Below are positions 1 through 14,198 of a stretch of DNA of 64,000 nucleotides, piece by piece. This stretch comes from Paragordius varius. Lineage: Eukaryota > Nematomorpha. Position 1 is the stretch's first letter. Each line of letters opens with the position of its first letter. Below the pieces are notes generated by a model. It was not told the origin of the DNA. It saw only the letters and a program-made list of their open reading frames with translations, and made no database searches. The translations under genes and the position numbers were made by a program. Where the stretch lies: contig OZ176055.1 in NCBI GenBank assembly GCA_964247055.1, positions 8,060,001 through 8,124,000 on the forward strand. The letters run 5' to 3'.

Positions 1-68
1 CCCATTTTTAGACGCTTTATAAAATGCATATAAATGACAGATTTTTGCATAATTTTATTATCAACTTG

Positions 69-71
<3 letters not shown>

Positions 72-106
<35 letters not shown>
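72..106. repeat. (TA)n microsatellite
   Basis: Pure AT dinucleotide run just before a good splice acceptor (TTTCAG ending at 111). Similar runs occur near 418-440, 3474-3495, 31709-31739, 37591-37620 and 50640-50696. Confidence 0.9.
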
Positions 107-108
<2 letters not shown>

Positions 109-111
109 CAG

Positions 112-262
112 GGATCCATTAAATCGCGATAAGGATTTAACAAGAGCCCCAAAAAATTTGAATTATTTTCAAAATAATAATAATATAGATATAAAAACTC
201 TCCAAAATTTAGGTTTATCGCTGCAAATTAAATATTTTTCAATTTTTTGTAAAGATAAGTAA
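112..262 (+). CDS. Probable 3'-terminal exon of an unidentified gene
   Basis: A TTTCAG acceptor ends at 111 and is followed by 49 open codons, after one phase base, ending in TAA at 260-262. The peptide starts DPLNRDKDLTRAPKN and continues with a short Asn run (NNNN) and a tail ending FCKDK. Base composition changes clearly from the flanking TA runs to mixed codons, which is why I call it coding. I do not recognise the protein. The rest of the gene would lie left of the window. It could be a chance open stretch behind a cryptic acceptor. Confidence 0.4.
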
Positions 263-1043
263 TATAAATAATGTATAAACCAAATTATTCAACCGTAAGA
301 TGTAATAATTTTCATAATAATTATTACATAAAATTTTTATATTGGAATTGCATCTAAAAGGACAACTGTTAACTATTTTTTTGCAGACTTTAAAGTCAAT
401 TTTTCTTAACCTAATATATATATATATATATATATATATTTAATTATTTATACTTAATCATCTTAAAAACGTAATAATAAAATCAAAGTAATTTTGACAT
501 AAGTTATATATATTAATCTTTTAATTTTCTTTATATTCCTTTTCAAGGTGCGCAAAATACATTACCTGTCCACATAATTTATATTATATATATATATGGG
601 CCAAGTTTAAAAGTTATACATTTTATATTATTTTTTAAATGGTGTATAATTATAACTTTTAAATATTTTTTTAAGGAGAGAAAAAAATGTATGTCGGTAT
701 TTTTATGGACTTTTGTTTAAAATGGTATAAAAGATGACATAATTTTATATGTTTTTAATTTTTTGTCGGTGAAGATTTGTCTCGCTCGTAAAGTTAAATA
801 GATATATACATAGGTATAATTTTCAATCACTCATAAATTTTATAGATATTTTTGTGTAACATTTTAATATTTTAGTAATATATTTTACGCAATTATTATA
901 AATAAGCAGATTAATATATCAAAAATATGATAAAATTTTATCGACAAAGTCAATTATAGAATTATGTTAAAGAATGTGTGTGTATCCTATAAATTTTACC
1001 ATATACCCTTTAAAATTGTGAGTTTAAAACATTTTAAAATGTA

Positions 1044-1331
1044 CAGTGAAAATTTAAAATATACGGACAAAAATAACTTAAAGACAAATATTTTTTCTAA
1101 AAGACAACCAAACTTTTCAAAACTTTAATTTTTCTCAAATAATCTATTTTGTTACAATTCAAAAATATAGAATTAATTGTGTTTGTATTATATAATTCCA
1201 TTTCATACTTTGCCATTTAAAACAATTAGTTATATTGAAATAAGACATGATTTAAAAAGTATGGGGTTGTCTTTAGAAAAAAAAATTGTCTATATTTTTA
1301 CTTTTTGTCCGTATAATTTCAATTTTAACTG
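1044..1331. repeat. MITE family B copy 1 (TA-flanked, CAGT termini)
   Basis: Starts CAGTGAAAATTTAAA and ends with the inverted copy TTCAATTTTAACTG, flanked by TA at 1042-1043 and 1332-1333. Inside both ends is the motif TACGGACAAAA or its complement. Other copies lie at 23916-24199, 24453-24721 and 37886-38161, with an eroded one near 33225-33424. TA target duplication and CAGT termini fit a Tc1/mariner-mobilised MITE. Confidence 0.8.
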
Positions 1332-4300
1332 TAATTTATAGATATATATATAGTATGAAAAATCTAAAAATAATTTTTTTTATCAAAATACTTAGCTGTT
1401 GACACCTACTTACCTCCTTTAAATTAATACAATAATTAAATTGGTGGTTTAACTAATTAAACGAGATCTATATATTACAAACCCCAGGAGAGATAGTTTA
1501 TTATCAAATTCTTTATGTTGCGTTTTTGTTTGAAATGACAAAATCTTTGATTTGTCCTAGCCTGTGCTTAAGCTTGAGCTTTTAAGATTTCAAAAAATAA
1601 TTAAATTTATATTTGTTTTTTGTTTTATATTTGAAACAAAATTTTCAATTTTTACAATATAATTGTACATATAAAGAGATGAAACATAAAGCAATGCAAT
1701 GCAATTAATATAATTATAGATCATAATATTTAAATATTTTAGAAAACATGATATATTTCACTTTAAATACGCTTAAACATTTCGATTTTACCCTTGATTT
1801 CAAATTCACCCTTAAAATTAGTTACCAGTTAGTGGGCTAAATGTTGTCAAATTGATTATAATTATTGATTGCTGGCATAATTTTTAAATGTTTCAGTGTT
1901 ATTACTCAATTTTGTTAATTTAATGTTTAATATTTGATTTCACGTGAAATTTTTCCTATAATATTAATAAATGAAGACTTAGGACCTTAAATTAAAAATT
2001 ATTTCTAATTTTTGATGCGTATATATATATTAGAAAAATTATTTTTTTTAATAAAATAAAGTTTCTAAAACAGAACAAATAATTAATATTACAATAATAA
2101 GTTATCATAATTTTGACTACTATAATGTATTATTTTATTAGATATCCACGGGTAGGTAAACTTAAAAATTTAATATCTGATTTTCTAACTCAATAATAAT
2201 TTTTAAAAAAAGTAATTAATATAAATATATATGATTAGAAATATTTTATCATGAAATATTTCTTTTAGGCATATAATAAATAATTATATATTTTAAAGTG
2301 TTTCCTCATAGAAAAATAATAATATTTTATTTTAAAATCTGTACTAAAAAAAGATATAATTTTCTTATGATGATATAAACTAAACTACATTTCATATTTC
2401 AAATGTCAATAAACATATATAATAATAATACATTAAATTTAAAATAGGTGATAAAAATTTTTTTTTATTGAATAAAATTAAATTTTAATATTGATTGATG
2501 GCATTGATTGATAGATTATATATATATACACTAAGTTAGGAAAAGATTTTACACATATATATATATATATATATATAAACTAAAACACAGGTATAAAAAG
2601 TTTATGTATATTAATAATATATAAATTTTTACAAGTATTTTATTATTAAAATAAATAATATCTCAATTTGTTTTTGTGTATAATAAGATATGCTTCAAAA
2701 AAATATTATTGACTCTTAATTATACTTTGGATTTAAGTATGTAATAATATATATTTATGTATTCCGTTTAAAATATTTTTTGGGTATAGAAAAAATTTAT
2801 TTTTATTTTCACATACAAGCATACAACAAATGGTCATTTTTTATTGAAATTATTATAAATAATTACATTGTTTTTCCGCCTTCTCTATAATGATATAATA
2901 AAACTCATTGCTGTAAAATACGTTTGAAATGAATAATTATGATTTTTGAAGGTTAAAAAATTTTTTTTATGAAATGAAAGAATATTTTCCCATATAATTT
3001 ATCGGGTATTCCAAGTTTTTATTTGATTATTTCTTACATCTAAAGAGCACCGCATATTTAACATTATTAATCCATATTTTAGCATATAAATCCATAATCC
3101 ATATCTGAAATGAATTTTTAATTTCAAAATTTAATATTCACCATTCAAAACAAAATATTTTGTATGATTATTATCAATTTTTTTGGATATCTAAATTCTG
3201 AAGCTGAGAGGATGGTAATGTAACTTTTATATTTAAAAATTTATTTCAATTTTATGCTATTTCTTTGGAATTTAACTCTTTTTACGAAAAAAATTTCATA
3301 TTTTGCAATCATAGGAATTCTTTTCAAAAAGGTTATACTGTTTTAAAGGGGGGGGGGATATTTAAATAAAAGCCCATTATTCTGTCTTAGCCCCAATTTT
3401 GAATTTTATGGGTTTTTTCAAATTAAAGTAAACTGATTTTTTGGAATGCTACAATTTTTTACCCTTTGTTAAAATATATATATATATATATATATCAATC
3501 GTTTTTGTAGACAATTACCACATAAAGATATTTATTTTATTTTTGAAGTAAAACCACATACTCATACCTCATATTTGGTGGATGTCTTGTCTCCTTTCAA
3601 CTTGTCATATTTTGGCATTCATAAAAAATAATTATATATTCATTTTTATCATGTTGTATAATATATAAAAACAATTGGGCTTTACGCAACATAACTCTCT
3701 TTTTTTCTCATTTACATAAATTTTGTTTGAAAAAGGATGAGTCTACAACCAGCCCATCTTTATACGATATCACGAAAAACCATATTGTGGGTAGAGGTTA
3801 AGATTTTTTTAAGATATTGTTTTTCATATTCATTACATTCTTCTTTCCTGTGTCAAACTAAACAACAAAGATATTTGAAATATATCTTTTATAGACGTCA
3901 TAAACCATAACATATTTCAGGCTCCGATAATAAAGTTTACCCCAAAAAAACTTTTTGGTGTATGGTGGAGCTTGTTCAAATATACTATGATGAGTTTTTT
4001 TATCCAAAAAATTATCAGAGTTAACTTCCAATTACTTGATTTTGTCATATTATTATTAAAAGTATTATTATTCAATTACATTCAGTAAATTTGCTTAGGT
4101 AAACTACATTATTAAGGTTAAGGTTATCTCTGACCGGTTAAACAACTATCATTGCATTCAGGCCTGCGAGTTATCGACTTCAAATAATCCATCAGAACAT
4201 GTAAATTATGAGCTAAATTATATATATAAGGATTTTGTATTTTAATTCAATATGCGCAGTTGATGAATGCAAAATTACAAAAGTCATCCGTATTTATCTA

Positions 4301-5225
4301 AATGGTAATTGTGCTTTAGTGTCTTATTATTATAAAGTTTGGTCTTTTGAGTTAAAAAATTGATAACCAGTCAAGTAATGGAAAATTTTAGCATATTCAT
4401 AACTGATATTTTGCAGTACGTCTCTCTTAAAAATATTTAGAATTTATGAAAAAAACTCATTGTGATTAAATTATATTATTTTTTTCATTCATTGAATGAT
4501 ATGACCGTTAGTAATCTGATTGGCCCAGAAACATACCTTAACATTATTAGCGCATTTTTTGGATTATTTAATATAATTTTTCATTTTATATTAACTGTTT
4601 ATCGCTTACATATAACCAGGGAGGGAGAATTATTGCATTAGTCTAACAAATGACAAATAGTTTAGAATAAAACATTTTTTTCCCTTTGTTCTTAACTTTA
4701 ATAGATTATTTAATTATAAAACAACTTTTTTATAAACCATACGCTACTGTATACCACCTATTTCAGTAAGAAATTGTCAAAATCATTGATTTGAGTCGAA
4801 AAAAATTAATATTTTCATTTATATAATAATAAGTAAAGTTTTTTACAAATATAGTAATGTTTAATGGTTATGTGTTGAAAAAGTTTGTAGTAGCCAACAG
4901 TTTGTCACTCTCCTTTTTTTCGTTTTAAAAAAGTTGTTTAGCCTTTATGTTACTTTTGTTTAAGGAGAATACCATACCACAAAACAAACTGATGATAATT
5001 TATTAGTTAAATTAACTTGGCTTTTTTTTCACGCCACACAATGTAGATAATATATAGGTTGCATTTTTGGCTAAAGTTTATTATTTTTAAATAATACATA
5101 TTGAGTTGTAACGAAAGGTTAATATGAAACATCAACAAATTTCACATGTTTCAATAGCATTCAAACAAAATTGATGATATCAAAATCTAAGTTTAGTGCA
5201 ATCTTTCCGAATGTCCGAATACAGT

Positions 5226-5430
5226 AACGAGCACTATTATAGGCCATATCTGTATTTTATATGGGGGGTCATCTATGAGATTTTTACGTTTTTATATTAG
5301 TTACATGTTTAAAACAGTCCACAATTATTAACAATGTATCTAATGAAAACGAAAACTCTCATACATGACATTAAACATATGTTAATTGTAGCCATTTAAA
5401 ATACTGATATGGCCTATAATAATGCCCGTT
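5226..5430. repeat. Foldback MITE, single copy in window
   Basis: About 39-nt imperfect inverted repeats: the left arm begins AACGAGCACTATTATAGG and the right arm, read on the minus strand, begins AACGGGCATTATTATAGG. Both continue GCCATATC, then GTATTTTA. The total is about 205 bp with no coding capacity. I see no clear target duplication. Confidence 0.75.
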
Positions 5431-8400
5431 GATTTATAGATGATTTGAGTTTAAAGCGGCTATTTCTATGTATGTCTTTTACAAAATTTGAGCGAGTTAA
5501 TTAACTTTTGGAAAAAATTAACTACACTTTTTCCGTCCATTTATAGCTTAAATTTTACGAAGTATTTTTAACATATAATACACATATTTATGGTTGGTTT
5601 TTGACATGAAGTTTGATTTTAGAACACATATAAATACCACAAATTTTGATGCGTAGAATATTTAACATAAGATATAAACATCTCACCTTTGGAAAATATA
5701 TTACGTAAGAAAACAAAGTTTTTATAATATAATATATAATTTGTTGAACATAATAGAGTGTATATATGCATACTTATGTTCTTTCTTATATGTAAGATAA
5801 TTTTATGTTTTTTATATCAATATAAAATATATGTATCATATCAAAATGACAAGAGCGACGACATATCAAGAACAAATTTTATATTTTTTGAATTACCTTT
5901 ATTTATTTATTTCAAAACACACAAGCCATAAAAAATATAAAAAAAACGGCGTGTTTCAACAATTTAAAGTATGATTTAAAGCTGATGACAAAAAAACTAC
6001 AATTTAACGCAATATATGTCGAAATGTTTGCGCTCCAGGGTTTTTTATCTGCCTTTTGTTTTTTAAGTTATTTTAACATTTTTACCCGCATTTTTAATTT
6101 TTTGGTAATAATAATAAAATATCAGATAAATTTAAAAGTGTGGGTGATTTTATAATAATTTACGAATTATACCATAAACTGAGTAAAATGTTACAAGCCA
6201 ATTATTGAATAAGGCGAATCTTAATATATTTGCGTTAATTTAATAATTTTTAATTATACTTGGTCATAAAAATATGATATATAAATATTGAGTAGGCGAA
6301 ACTTAAAGATGGTAGATTTTATAGAAACCGCATAAAATTATTTTTAATTTTGTATATAACTTAGACACATGTAAGGAAAAAGGTATTTTTAATGCATTTG
6401 CATATGTGGGAATTTTCTACATTAAAATTTATTTATATATAAGGCCAGGTTAAAATTTGTGACTCCCCCTCAAAATGAATGTTATATAAGATTTATACGG
6501 CTCATGCATGTTTTAAAGTTGTTTTTTATGTGTGTATTTATAACAACTTTTTTTTCAAAATATAAAACAAAATAGGATAAGGTGATGAGATTTGATATTT
6601 TGCATAAATTAGCATAAATCATCGCACACATACCAGAAAATATGTAAAAAACACTAATTGTAAAACATCTTTTATCCTTGTTATTACGTATAAATTTTTA
6701 TACAATGTAAAAAAATAAAAAAAATTAAGGTGGTTTTAAAATATTATTTTATATAAAGTGGTTTAAAACACAATAAAACATGTAACTAGAGGCGATATAA
6801 AGGGTGGAAGTATATGAGGATCAAAAGACAAATCAAAGGTCATAAATTTTCAATTATTGGTAAAACCGAGGAATTAGTATCATTACACTAGTCGACAAAT
6901 TTGGACATTTTTAAGCACCACCACTCAAACTTTTTAAATTATGACTAATTTCAGTGTTTTAAAACCGAATTTGAAAATAATTTTGATCCCGCCAATCAGA
7001 ATTTTGAAATTTAATAGGTTTTTCAATTTTTCAAAAACTATAATAAAATGTTATTAATTATAAACTTAATATCATTTAATAAAGCGTTTTAAACTCTATC
7101 TTTTGAATATAAATATGTCATTTAAATATCAGAGAAAAAAAAATAGTACGGACTTAAACTTCAAAATTTAGTCTTTTTTTTCAAGTGAATTTTTAACACA
7201 TATAAAATTTTTTTAAAAAAATACTATAAAAGGCATTCTATGGTTTACCCTCGGCTTTCAGATAGGCTATATTTTTTTTGTTAGTTTTCGTTCTTTCGAG
7301 TACTTATTAGGCTTTTTTTCTTGAGTTGGTTCTTAAAAAAAATCCTTTATTTATACCTAGTGGATATACTTTATTTTTTAAAATTATTGGTTGTTTTGTA
7401 TTTTGAATTTCAGATGGATGTTATGTAGCCACTTTTAGTAGAATTTACTGTTATGAGGTTGGACCATTTGTATTTATCTAATTTATATTCAATTTAATTG
7501 TATTTATCTAACTTTATTCTGTAAATTGGTTAATTTGACATGTCAATTTGCCTGGATTTTGCTTGCAAGTCTCTCTTATCGGACACGATTACTTATTGTT
7601 ATCTTTGCCACATCTGGCATAATTATAGGATCGCTTGGGGGATATGCAGAGCTTGTGCAGCCGCCCGGATCTATCACACTATACTAAGCCCTTTTAGATT
7701 TTTAATACTTTGGCTCTTATTTAATGCCTAGAATTTGTTATCCATGCATGAAAAATTACTTGTATCGACTTGCTTGTTTGAATATTTAAACATATGTACA
7801 CGAGGAATGATTGTTATTTTTGAATTAAATACAAATTTAAAAATAAATTTTGGAAAAATCCTATTGGTGGCTTCAATTTTATTTTTTGTTTTGGCCTATC
7901 CATGCCATTAGGTATCAAAAAATGCAAAAATAATGGGGTGGTGCAAAACCTTGTTGAGCAGTGTTATTGTTTACATGGATGAATATTAAACTAAAGTTTT
8001 CGCTCACACAATTATAAATGTGGTTGAATTGTTTTTGTATAGGTTTTATTTAATAAACGGCGGATTTATTATATACTTTTACCATATATTATTATTATTT
8101 TCTAAAAACAAATGTTTAAAGAAGTTGTATTGCTTGACGGTTAGGGAATTTTGACCAATCTAACTACATTTATAGAAATTAGCCCCAGACATAACCAATC
8201 ATTGAATGCATGTATGCCAAACATATGAAATTTTTACGTAGGAAAAAACAAGTTCTATTTTTTTGTGGTTACACTTACTGTCATGTATGGCTCTATTCAC
8301 CGGTTAGATTGAACCGTATTACATTTATATTAAATGTAGTACGCTTAAACAATGAATGTATCGAGGGTTAATATTTGGCGATACAATAACTTTATAATGT

Positions 8401-8555
8401 TCATTAAAATGTTATAATCACGATTTTTATGATTAATTTTTAACAAAAAACGAATAAATATACACCTATGTATGGAACAAGAAATTTTTTTTATATACAA
8501 TCGTATGGAAGAAAGGAGGTACGAAATTTAAGGACCGTGTTAAGATTTGTCTGAA

Positions 8556-8686
8556 TGAGCCGGCTCAAATGTATGGCTCAAAAGTTGAGATGGATGATAT
8601 GGTGAGCCATTTTTGTGGCTCAAGGAATTTTAAAACTTGTCATTTAAAAAGTAGGAGAAAATACGGGACATATTTGAGCTGGCTTA
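8556..8686. repeat. Possible short hAT-like MITE upstream of the Hox gene
   Basis: The ends TGAGCCGGCTCAAAT (8556) and ATTTGAGCTGGCTTA (8672-8686) are imperfect inverted copies. The interior repeats GGCTCA several times. Weak evidence, as no target duplication was found. It lies about 200 bp upstream of the 5' acceptor of the Hox1 coding exon. Confidence 0.3.
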
Positions 8687-8899
8687 TTGACTCGAGCTTA
8701 CCATAGATACAAATCATTCATACTCTTATGTCTATAAGTCCGTGCATACTATGACCTAAAAGCGCCCAATCGTTTTATACTATTATATGTTGTAAAACGG
8801 TGAAAGATTACACAATTAAATGCAAATTTTTATTACCACACCTTATCTTATAGTCATATATTTTTTCCTTTATATAGGTGTGCCCAAGTCTAATGCTAA

Positions 8900-10816
8900 A
8901 TGTTAATGATGCCTAAACATTTATTAGCATCCATTACACCTCCAGCCATCATGTCACATCAAATCTGTTTCGAAGAAGATGATATAAACAAAGCTAATCA
9001 AAATGCGCCCAATATATTGTTGAATAGCAACAACAAATGGAATTCTTTGCATCTAACCAGTTTGGATAATCAAAATAGGAGCACATCCCCTAACACTAAT
9101 AGCAATTATACAAATGATTCGGCTATCTCATTATTTGATGATTGTACCGACAATTTATTATACCTAAGCACAAATAACAATAATATTATTAATGACGCCG
9201 AACGAATGTATTACAACACATATTTCAATGATCCTGCAAACCTTAGAGATCATACCACTACTGCCATAGTCAATAAGAAAAATATGAGTTATGCTTTATG
9301 CTCAACTATAAGTCTCAATAATTTAGATAAATATTCGTTAGCTAAACAAACAACTTCGACTCATTATGACCTAGAAAGTGTTTTTGCCGATGATTCAAAC
9401 GATTCTCCAACCCAAAAACTGACATTAAATACGGAATCCAATGACAAAAGTGACAAATCAAATACCTTTTGCCAGGAATATATTAGTATTGAACATGCAA
9501 CGACTGTAAACCATTTTGACTCCGCGCCATTGCCGCATAGTTATAAAGCTAATGAACAAATTGTGAATTTGTTACCCAACATTAACCATAACTTACATCA
9601 TAAAATTAATTGTCCTAAAACAATATCTCATCACATAGAGGCAAACACCTACAGTTACTGTAATAATACAACAGATAATAGTTTTGAGTCGTCATGTAAT
9701 ATGGGCAAAAATATGAATCAAATATCCCCGGCAAATACAGCCACAACCACGAGTGGTCGAACAAATTTTACCAATAAGCAATTAACTGAATTGGAGAAAG
9801 AGTTTCATTTCAATAATTATCTTACGCGTTCGCGAAGGTTAGAGATTGCCGCCTCTCTTGACTTGAATGAGAATCAGGTAAAAATATGGTTTCAAAATCG
9901 TCGGATGAAACAAAAAAAACGGATTAAAGAAGGCTCGATTGTCATCGTTTCTTCCCATTCTTTGTCAACTTCGCTTTTTGCGACAAATACGACACCATCG
10001 ACCCCTAATAGCTATAACACCAACTATTACATGTCACCCTATGCTGTAAATAACAATAATAATACTAATAATGGGTCTTTTTTTGATTTTTCAACGGGAG
10101 GGGGAGGGGGAGGAGGTCTTTCATACGATAAACCATACCACACTCACGGAATAACGCAGGACAAATTAGATTTCTACGCAACTCCGTATTCACCCATAAG
10201 CATTCACCCGCCATGTAATAAGGATACGAGATCATCCCATTCATCGTATAGCAGTGGAGGCGACTCAATGCTTGGACCTGCTGACCATTTATATAATAAT
10301 AATACTTTTGAACAGGGCGGTCTTTCTTTGCTGAGAAAAGAATCTCAGACATACGAGCTGTATCCAACAAATGTCCCACCTAATAATGATGAAGAAACCT
10401 ACGAAAAAATTATGGTACCTAACAATATCGGCGAAAAAACTACATTGTCCTCCTACAATTTGTCAGATATGTCATCATCATCATCAGATAAACCAGGTAA
10501 GAATTTTATTACCTTAATAGCACAAGAACGGGAATCGTGTGCATACAACTCAACGACGTTCAACAATAAACAATATTGCTCAAACTCTATGGATGATTTT
10601 TCGATCCCTAACCTACACGAAAAAGAAAATGAAAACTGTTCCCCACATCCACCCATCCTTAAAATAGGTAGGTCAAGTTTTTCAACTAATACTTATAGCC
10701 CGGCTGTGTCTTTAGCCATACAGAAGAATACCTTACCCTCGGACCAAATGGAATTTTGCTCAAATAATTATTGCATACCACAAGCGCCTTTTTTCTCAAC
10801 CTCGACTGAATGTTAA
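8900..10816 (+). CDS. lab/Hox1: Hox1/labial-class homeodomain transcription factor
   Basis: A 638-residue protein encoded in one open exon. The homeodomain is at residues 283-342 (9746-9925): it has [18 protein letters not shown], the recognition helix [14 protein letters not shown] with W48 and N51 (residues 330 and 333), and the KEG flank, all characteristic of the labial/Hox1 paralogy group. The rest is low-complexity, rich in Asn, Ser and Thr, with a seven-Gly run after the homeodomain. The start ATG is the first in frame: a TAA sits at 8897-8899, and a splice acceptor (TTTATATAG, ending 8879) precedes it, so an upstream 5' UTR exon is likely. No tryptophan hexapeptide (PBC-binding motif) is visible upstream of the homeodomain. 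The nearest candidate is NTYSYCNN, which lacks Trp. The usual Hox1 intron between hexapeptide and homeobox is also absent. Confidence 0.95.
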   Translation: MLMMPKHLLASITPPAIMSHQICFEEDDINKANQNAPNILLNSNNKWNSLHLTSLDNQNRSTSPNTNSNYTNDSAISLFDDCTDNLLYLSTNNNNIINDAERMYYNTYFNDPANLRDHTTTAIVNKKNMSYALCSTISLNNLDKYSLAKQTTSTHYDLESVFADDSNDSPTQKLTLNTESNDKSDKSNTFCQEYISIEHATTVNHFDSAPLPHSYKANEQIVNLLPNINHNLHHKINCPKTISHHIEANTYSYCNNTTDNSFESSCNMGKNMNQISPANTATTTSGRTNFTNKQLTELEKEFHFNNYLTRSRRLEIAASLDLNENQVKIWFQNRRMKQKKRIKEGSIVIVSSHSLSTSLFATNTTPSTPNSYNTNYYMSPYAVNNNNNTNNGSFFDFSTGGGGGGGLSYDKPYHTHGITQDKLDFYATPYSPISIHPPCNKDTRSSHSSYSSGGDSMLGPADHLYNNNTFEQGGLSLLRKESQTYELYPTNVPPNNDEETYEKIMVPNNIGEKTTLSSYNLSDMSSSSSDKPGKNFITLIAQERESCAYNSTTFNNKQYCSNSMDDFSIPNLHEKENENCSPHPPILKIGRSSFSTNTYSPAVSLAIQKNTLPSDQMEFCSNNYCIPQAPFFSTSTEC

Positions 10817-11985
10817 GGGGAAAAATCCACAAGGTTTCCATAATAGTTTTAAAGTACTAAAACAATAGTAAATATACCTCTCTTTTACTTCAAAATTGTT
10901 TAAAAGCGAACTCAATTTCGACCATTTTTTATTTGAATAATATATATACATATATAACTGTTTAGTTGTAATAATCCGGTATTGAGATATACATATCTAA
11001 TTTTAGCATATTACACCATTCAAATACTCCTCCTAGAAGACACATATTAACTTTTTATCATAGTGTATTATTATCATAATTAATTTAAAAAAATGAAATA
11101 TCAGCAAATTATTTTTAAAATTTTCAAATAAATTTAATATTATGGTTATCTATATATCTATAAATTTTTTTGCAATTGTAATTAAAGATTGATATAACCA
11201 AATGCAATATATTTTGTTGCCTATACAAGCTCATTTCTGACCATAATAATTATTGTTTAATATACAGTAAAAAGAAAAAATATTGCCTATATGAGTCATT
11301 TTATTGGTAAACAGAGAATTCCTTTCCACTTGCCCTCATACATTAATGCTTTTATGAGAGAGATTCACCAATAAAAGGACCTTTATACCTATAACTTTCG
11401 TTTTTTATTGTTTGCTAACAATTCAACCTTCCGATATCTATCAATCAAAAATCCAAGATGATTATTTATAAAAATTAAATATATGTATTGTTTTATATAT
11501 ATAGATATCATTGATGCCAATAGGAAATCAACAATATTAAAATTACGATTATTTTGTGCTTTGAAATAAAGGAAGGGATTTTATTAACGTTCTTTCTCCG
11601 GCTGACTGATAGGGATCAAGGTTAAGAAAGTTTAGTTTATGTGCACTTTATTATGTAATATGTAATCATATATAACATAATAAAGTTACCAAAAAGCGGA
11701 AATCTTGGAAATAAATATTTTTTATACCATCAAAAGATATGCTGATTATTTTGCTAATTTTTGCTAAAATTAATTAATAAATGGCAAACCATCTTATGTT
11801 TGAAATACGGAAATAGAGTGTAGTAAATAAATTATTTTCGATTTAGTTAAAAGTGCTTATAAACTTTACATATAAAAAGTATTTGTTGATTCAACAACAA
11901 TGAACAAATATTTTACCAGGTGTATTTATAAGTTTTTACCGGTTTTTTATTAGTAATTTTGGATGGAAAAAATTATTAATATTTT
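10817..11985. other. 3' flank of Hox1, no further gene seen
   Basis: AT-rich sequence with several AATAAA-type hexamers that could serve Hox1 polyadenylation. No coding homology or repeat ends recognised. Confidence 0.6.
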
Positions 11986-11989
11986 TAAA

Positions 11990-12960
11990 AATATTATACA
12001 TCGGCTTCTACACCTTTGGCTCATCTTTCAATTTATATATGAAAACCGGGCCAAAAAACAAATTGACTTTTGTGGAAAATCATTCGTAGCCATTATCCAA
12101 TGTCTTCAAAATTATGGAAGTGTTGATCTGAATGGGTGTGCCTCTTTGATGGTAAGTGTTATTAGTAATATGGAGCCAAGTCAGGAGATTTTGCGGAAAA
12201 AATTCCCATAGAAGTGATGTAGGTGTCTTTCAATGGTTTTGGTGTGCGAGACGAGGCATTGTCATGTAGCAAAATCGTTTTGTCGTGATTTCTGGCTCAT
12301 TCCAGTTGTGTATTGATGCACGATTTCAATTAGGTTGTTGGCGATGGTGCTGTGGTTTTACAAATATCACAGGACTTTTAAAGTTTATAATATACAATAC
12401 CACTCTAGGACACAGAGCATAGTTTACTTGCCGAAGCGATTTGGCCTATTGTGGATGGAACGGCTTGGCAAGTTAATAGATTAAGCATTGGATTTACAAA
12501 ATAAATACTCATCGTCCGCCTTATTTCTATGCAAATATTTCTCTCCCTTAAAAGCAGGACTTAAAAGTAACATTGCGATTTTAGATACGTTCATTCAAAT
12601 TGTGAGACCCATTTACCCAGCTTTTTGATCTTAAACATTTCTCTTAGACATCCAGTGATGTTTTTATGACATATGTGATGCTTCTACCAATTGTTAGGTT
12701 CGAGTGTGATTATCATCCGACAATTCTTGTGTTTTAGCGTATTCGCAGTTATGCGGTCTACCAAAGCGCCCGTACACATGAAATTCTAATTTTCAATATT
12801 TTGAAACCACGTTTTACATGTGTAATCGATAGACCATGTTCACCATATGTTTCTGCCCGCAAACAATAACTTTCAACACCCTTTTTCTTCTGATGACAAT
12901 GCTTGCCGCAAAAGTTCCTTTTCAGTAAAAAATGCGACAGGAATAAAAACAAGACGCTAC
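11990..12960 (-). mobile_element. Dead mauritiana-type mariner transposase relic
   Basis: Plain Tc1/mariner DNA transposon on the minus strand, broken by many stops and frameshifts but in correct order. From N to C: an HTH part with KKGVESYCLRAETYGEHGLS (about 12850-12900), GRP linker (12762), KLGKWVSQFE matching the mariner WVPHEL motif (about 12620), PNRFGK and MLC (about 12420-12450), KTILLHDNASSRT carrying the second catalytic Asp (about 12270), SPDLAPY (about 12175) and a remnant of the C-terminal WLDEWFA-like motif (about 12080). No terminal repeats were identified with confidence. Confidence 0.8.
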
Positions 12961-14198
12961 CTTTTGGTGAATTGTGGGTGTTTAATTTACTGTCAGATGA
13001 ACAATAATCGTCTGCCTAGTTTAATCAGAAGTCTTTTATTAGTTAAACCGGTAATAACTATGCATACAACTGCTGAATGTGTATTTGTTATAAATCTAAA
13101 GTTCGATTTAATTTAACTATTTTTAAAAAGGAATAACCAAGAAATATTAGAAATGATTTCATAACCATTGATTTAGGAACTTAACGTAAATAAGATTTAT
13201 TATAAATATTAGTTGTAAATTTTTTTCAATTAATATTAAATTTTTTTTACAATAAACACCCAGAAATCAATTATAATTTTTCCGTCACTTATCTACTGAC
13301 AGACATTTAATATGTAATATATGTCTTAGTAATTAAAAGGTCATAACTATCAAACACAATTAATAATTAGCCGACATTCAAAAGATGGTTTAATTATGTG
13401 TAGTAGCTTGCTTTTACATGATCAACTTCTGATGTTTAAAAGACTAAAATTGTTTCTGATATAGTTCAATGGCACATTTTTAATCATTTAATTAACATTT
13501 TACGATTAATACTCTATTTATATGACATATTTTAGTTTTGGGTCGTGCATGCCTTTGCATGTCAGAATTAATGATGACATTATATATAACTAATCTTTCG
13601 AGTGCTGATTAAACTATGTTTTTTAACTTTTTACTGACTCTATAACCCGAAATATCAAGTAATTGTTAAATTAGGCGATGTATTTAATGAAAAAGACAGT
13701 GGGAACATAGTCGAATTACAATTAATTACGAATAAACTCTACAATATTATTTAGTCTTGGAAAAGGGAGGCAGCTTAAGGGATTTATGCACCGCATGCTA
13801 CATTAGTAACTGATTGAAACTAATAATGCAAGACCTTCATTGATATCTTATATAAATATTTTTGAGTTTTATAAGTAATCAAATTAACTAAATCTATTAT
13901 ATTAAGTTTTATAATATATTTACTTAAAGATATTATATTATTACATAAAAATCAAGCTTAAAGTTACAGCATTTTTATGATATTAAATGCCAAACTTTAA
14001 AATGACAAATATTTGTTTAACCCCAAATTTATAAAAAATAAAACGGCTTAGTTAAACTCTAAATAATATTAATAATAAGGCCAAATGTGAGAAAAATATT
14101 GACACGCAATCCTTTTATATAAAAACATGATGATAAATCACCATTATTAAAATACGATTTTTAGCGCATTTTGAAAAATTTTGGCTTGAAAAGATACT
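12961..14198. other. Intergenic stretch
   Basis: AT-rich, with no recognised gene or repeat beyond the mariner flank. It lies upstream of the serpin start. Confidence 0.5.

Larger units (their letters stand above)
263..8878. other. Gene-poor AT-rich stretch
   Basis: More than 8 kb with no recognisable coding homology. It contains two MITEs (1044-1331, 5226-5430), a possible small hAT-like repeat (8556-8686) and homopolymer tracts. A short, less AT-rich patch at 7540-7690 gives a hydrophobic open frame but no family match. The position 5' of a Hox gene allows for regulatory DNA, but I see no specific site. Confidence 0.6.

Noticed and set aside
7540-7731. Open frame in a less AT-rich patch; an alternative frame reads LLIVIFATSGIIIGSLGGYA, reminiscent of a transporter helix
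   Set aside because: The frame closes shortly after without a usable donor, no acceptor is convincing, and the similarity is only hydrophobic.
10065-10656. Two minus-strand open frames over the Hox1 gene
   Set aside because: They are antisense shadows of the Asn/Ser-rich Hox1 coding sequence.
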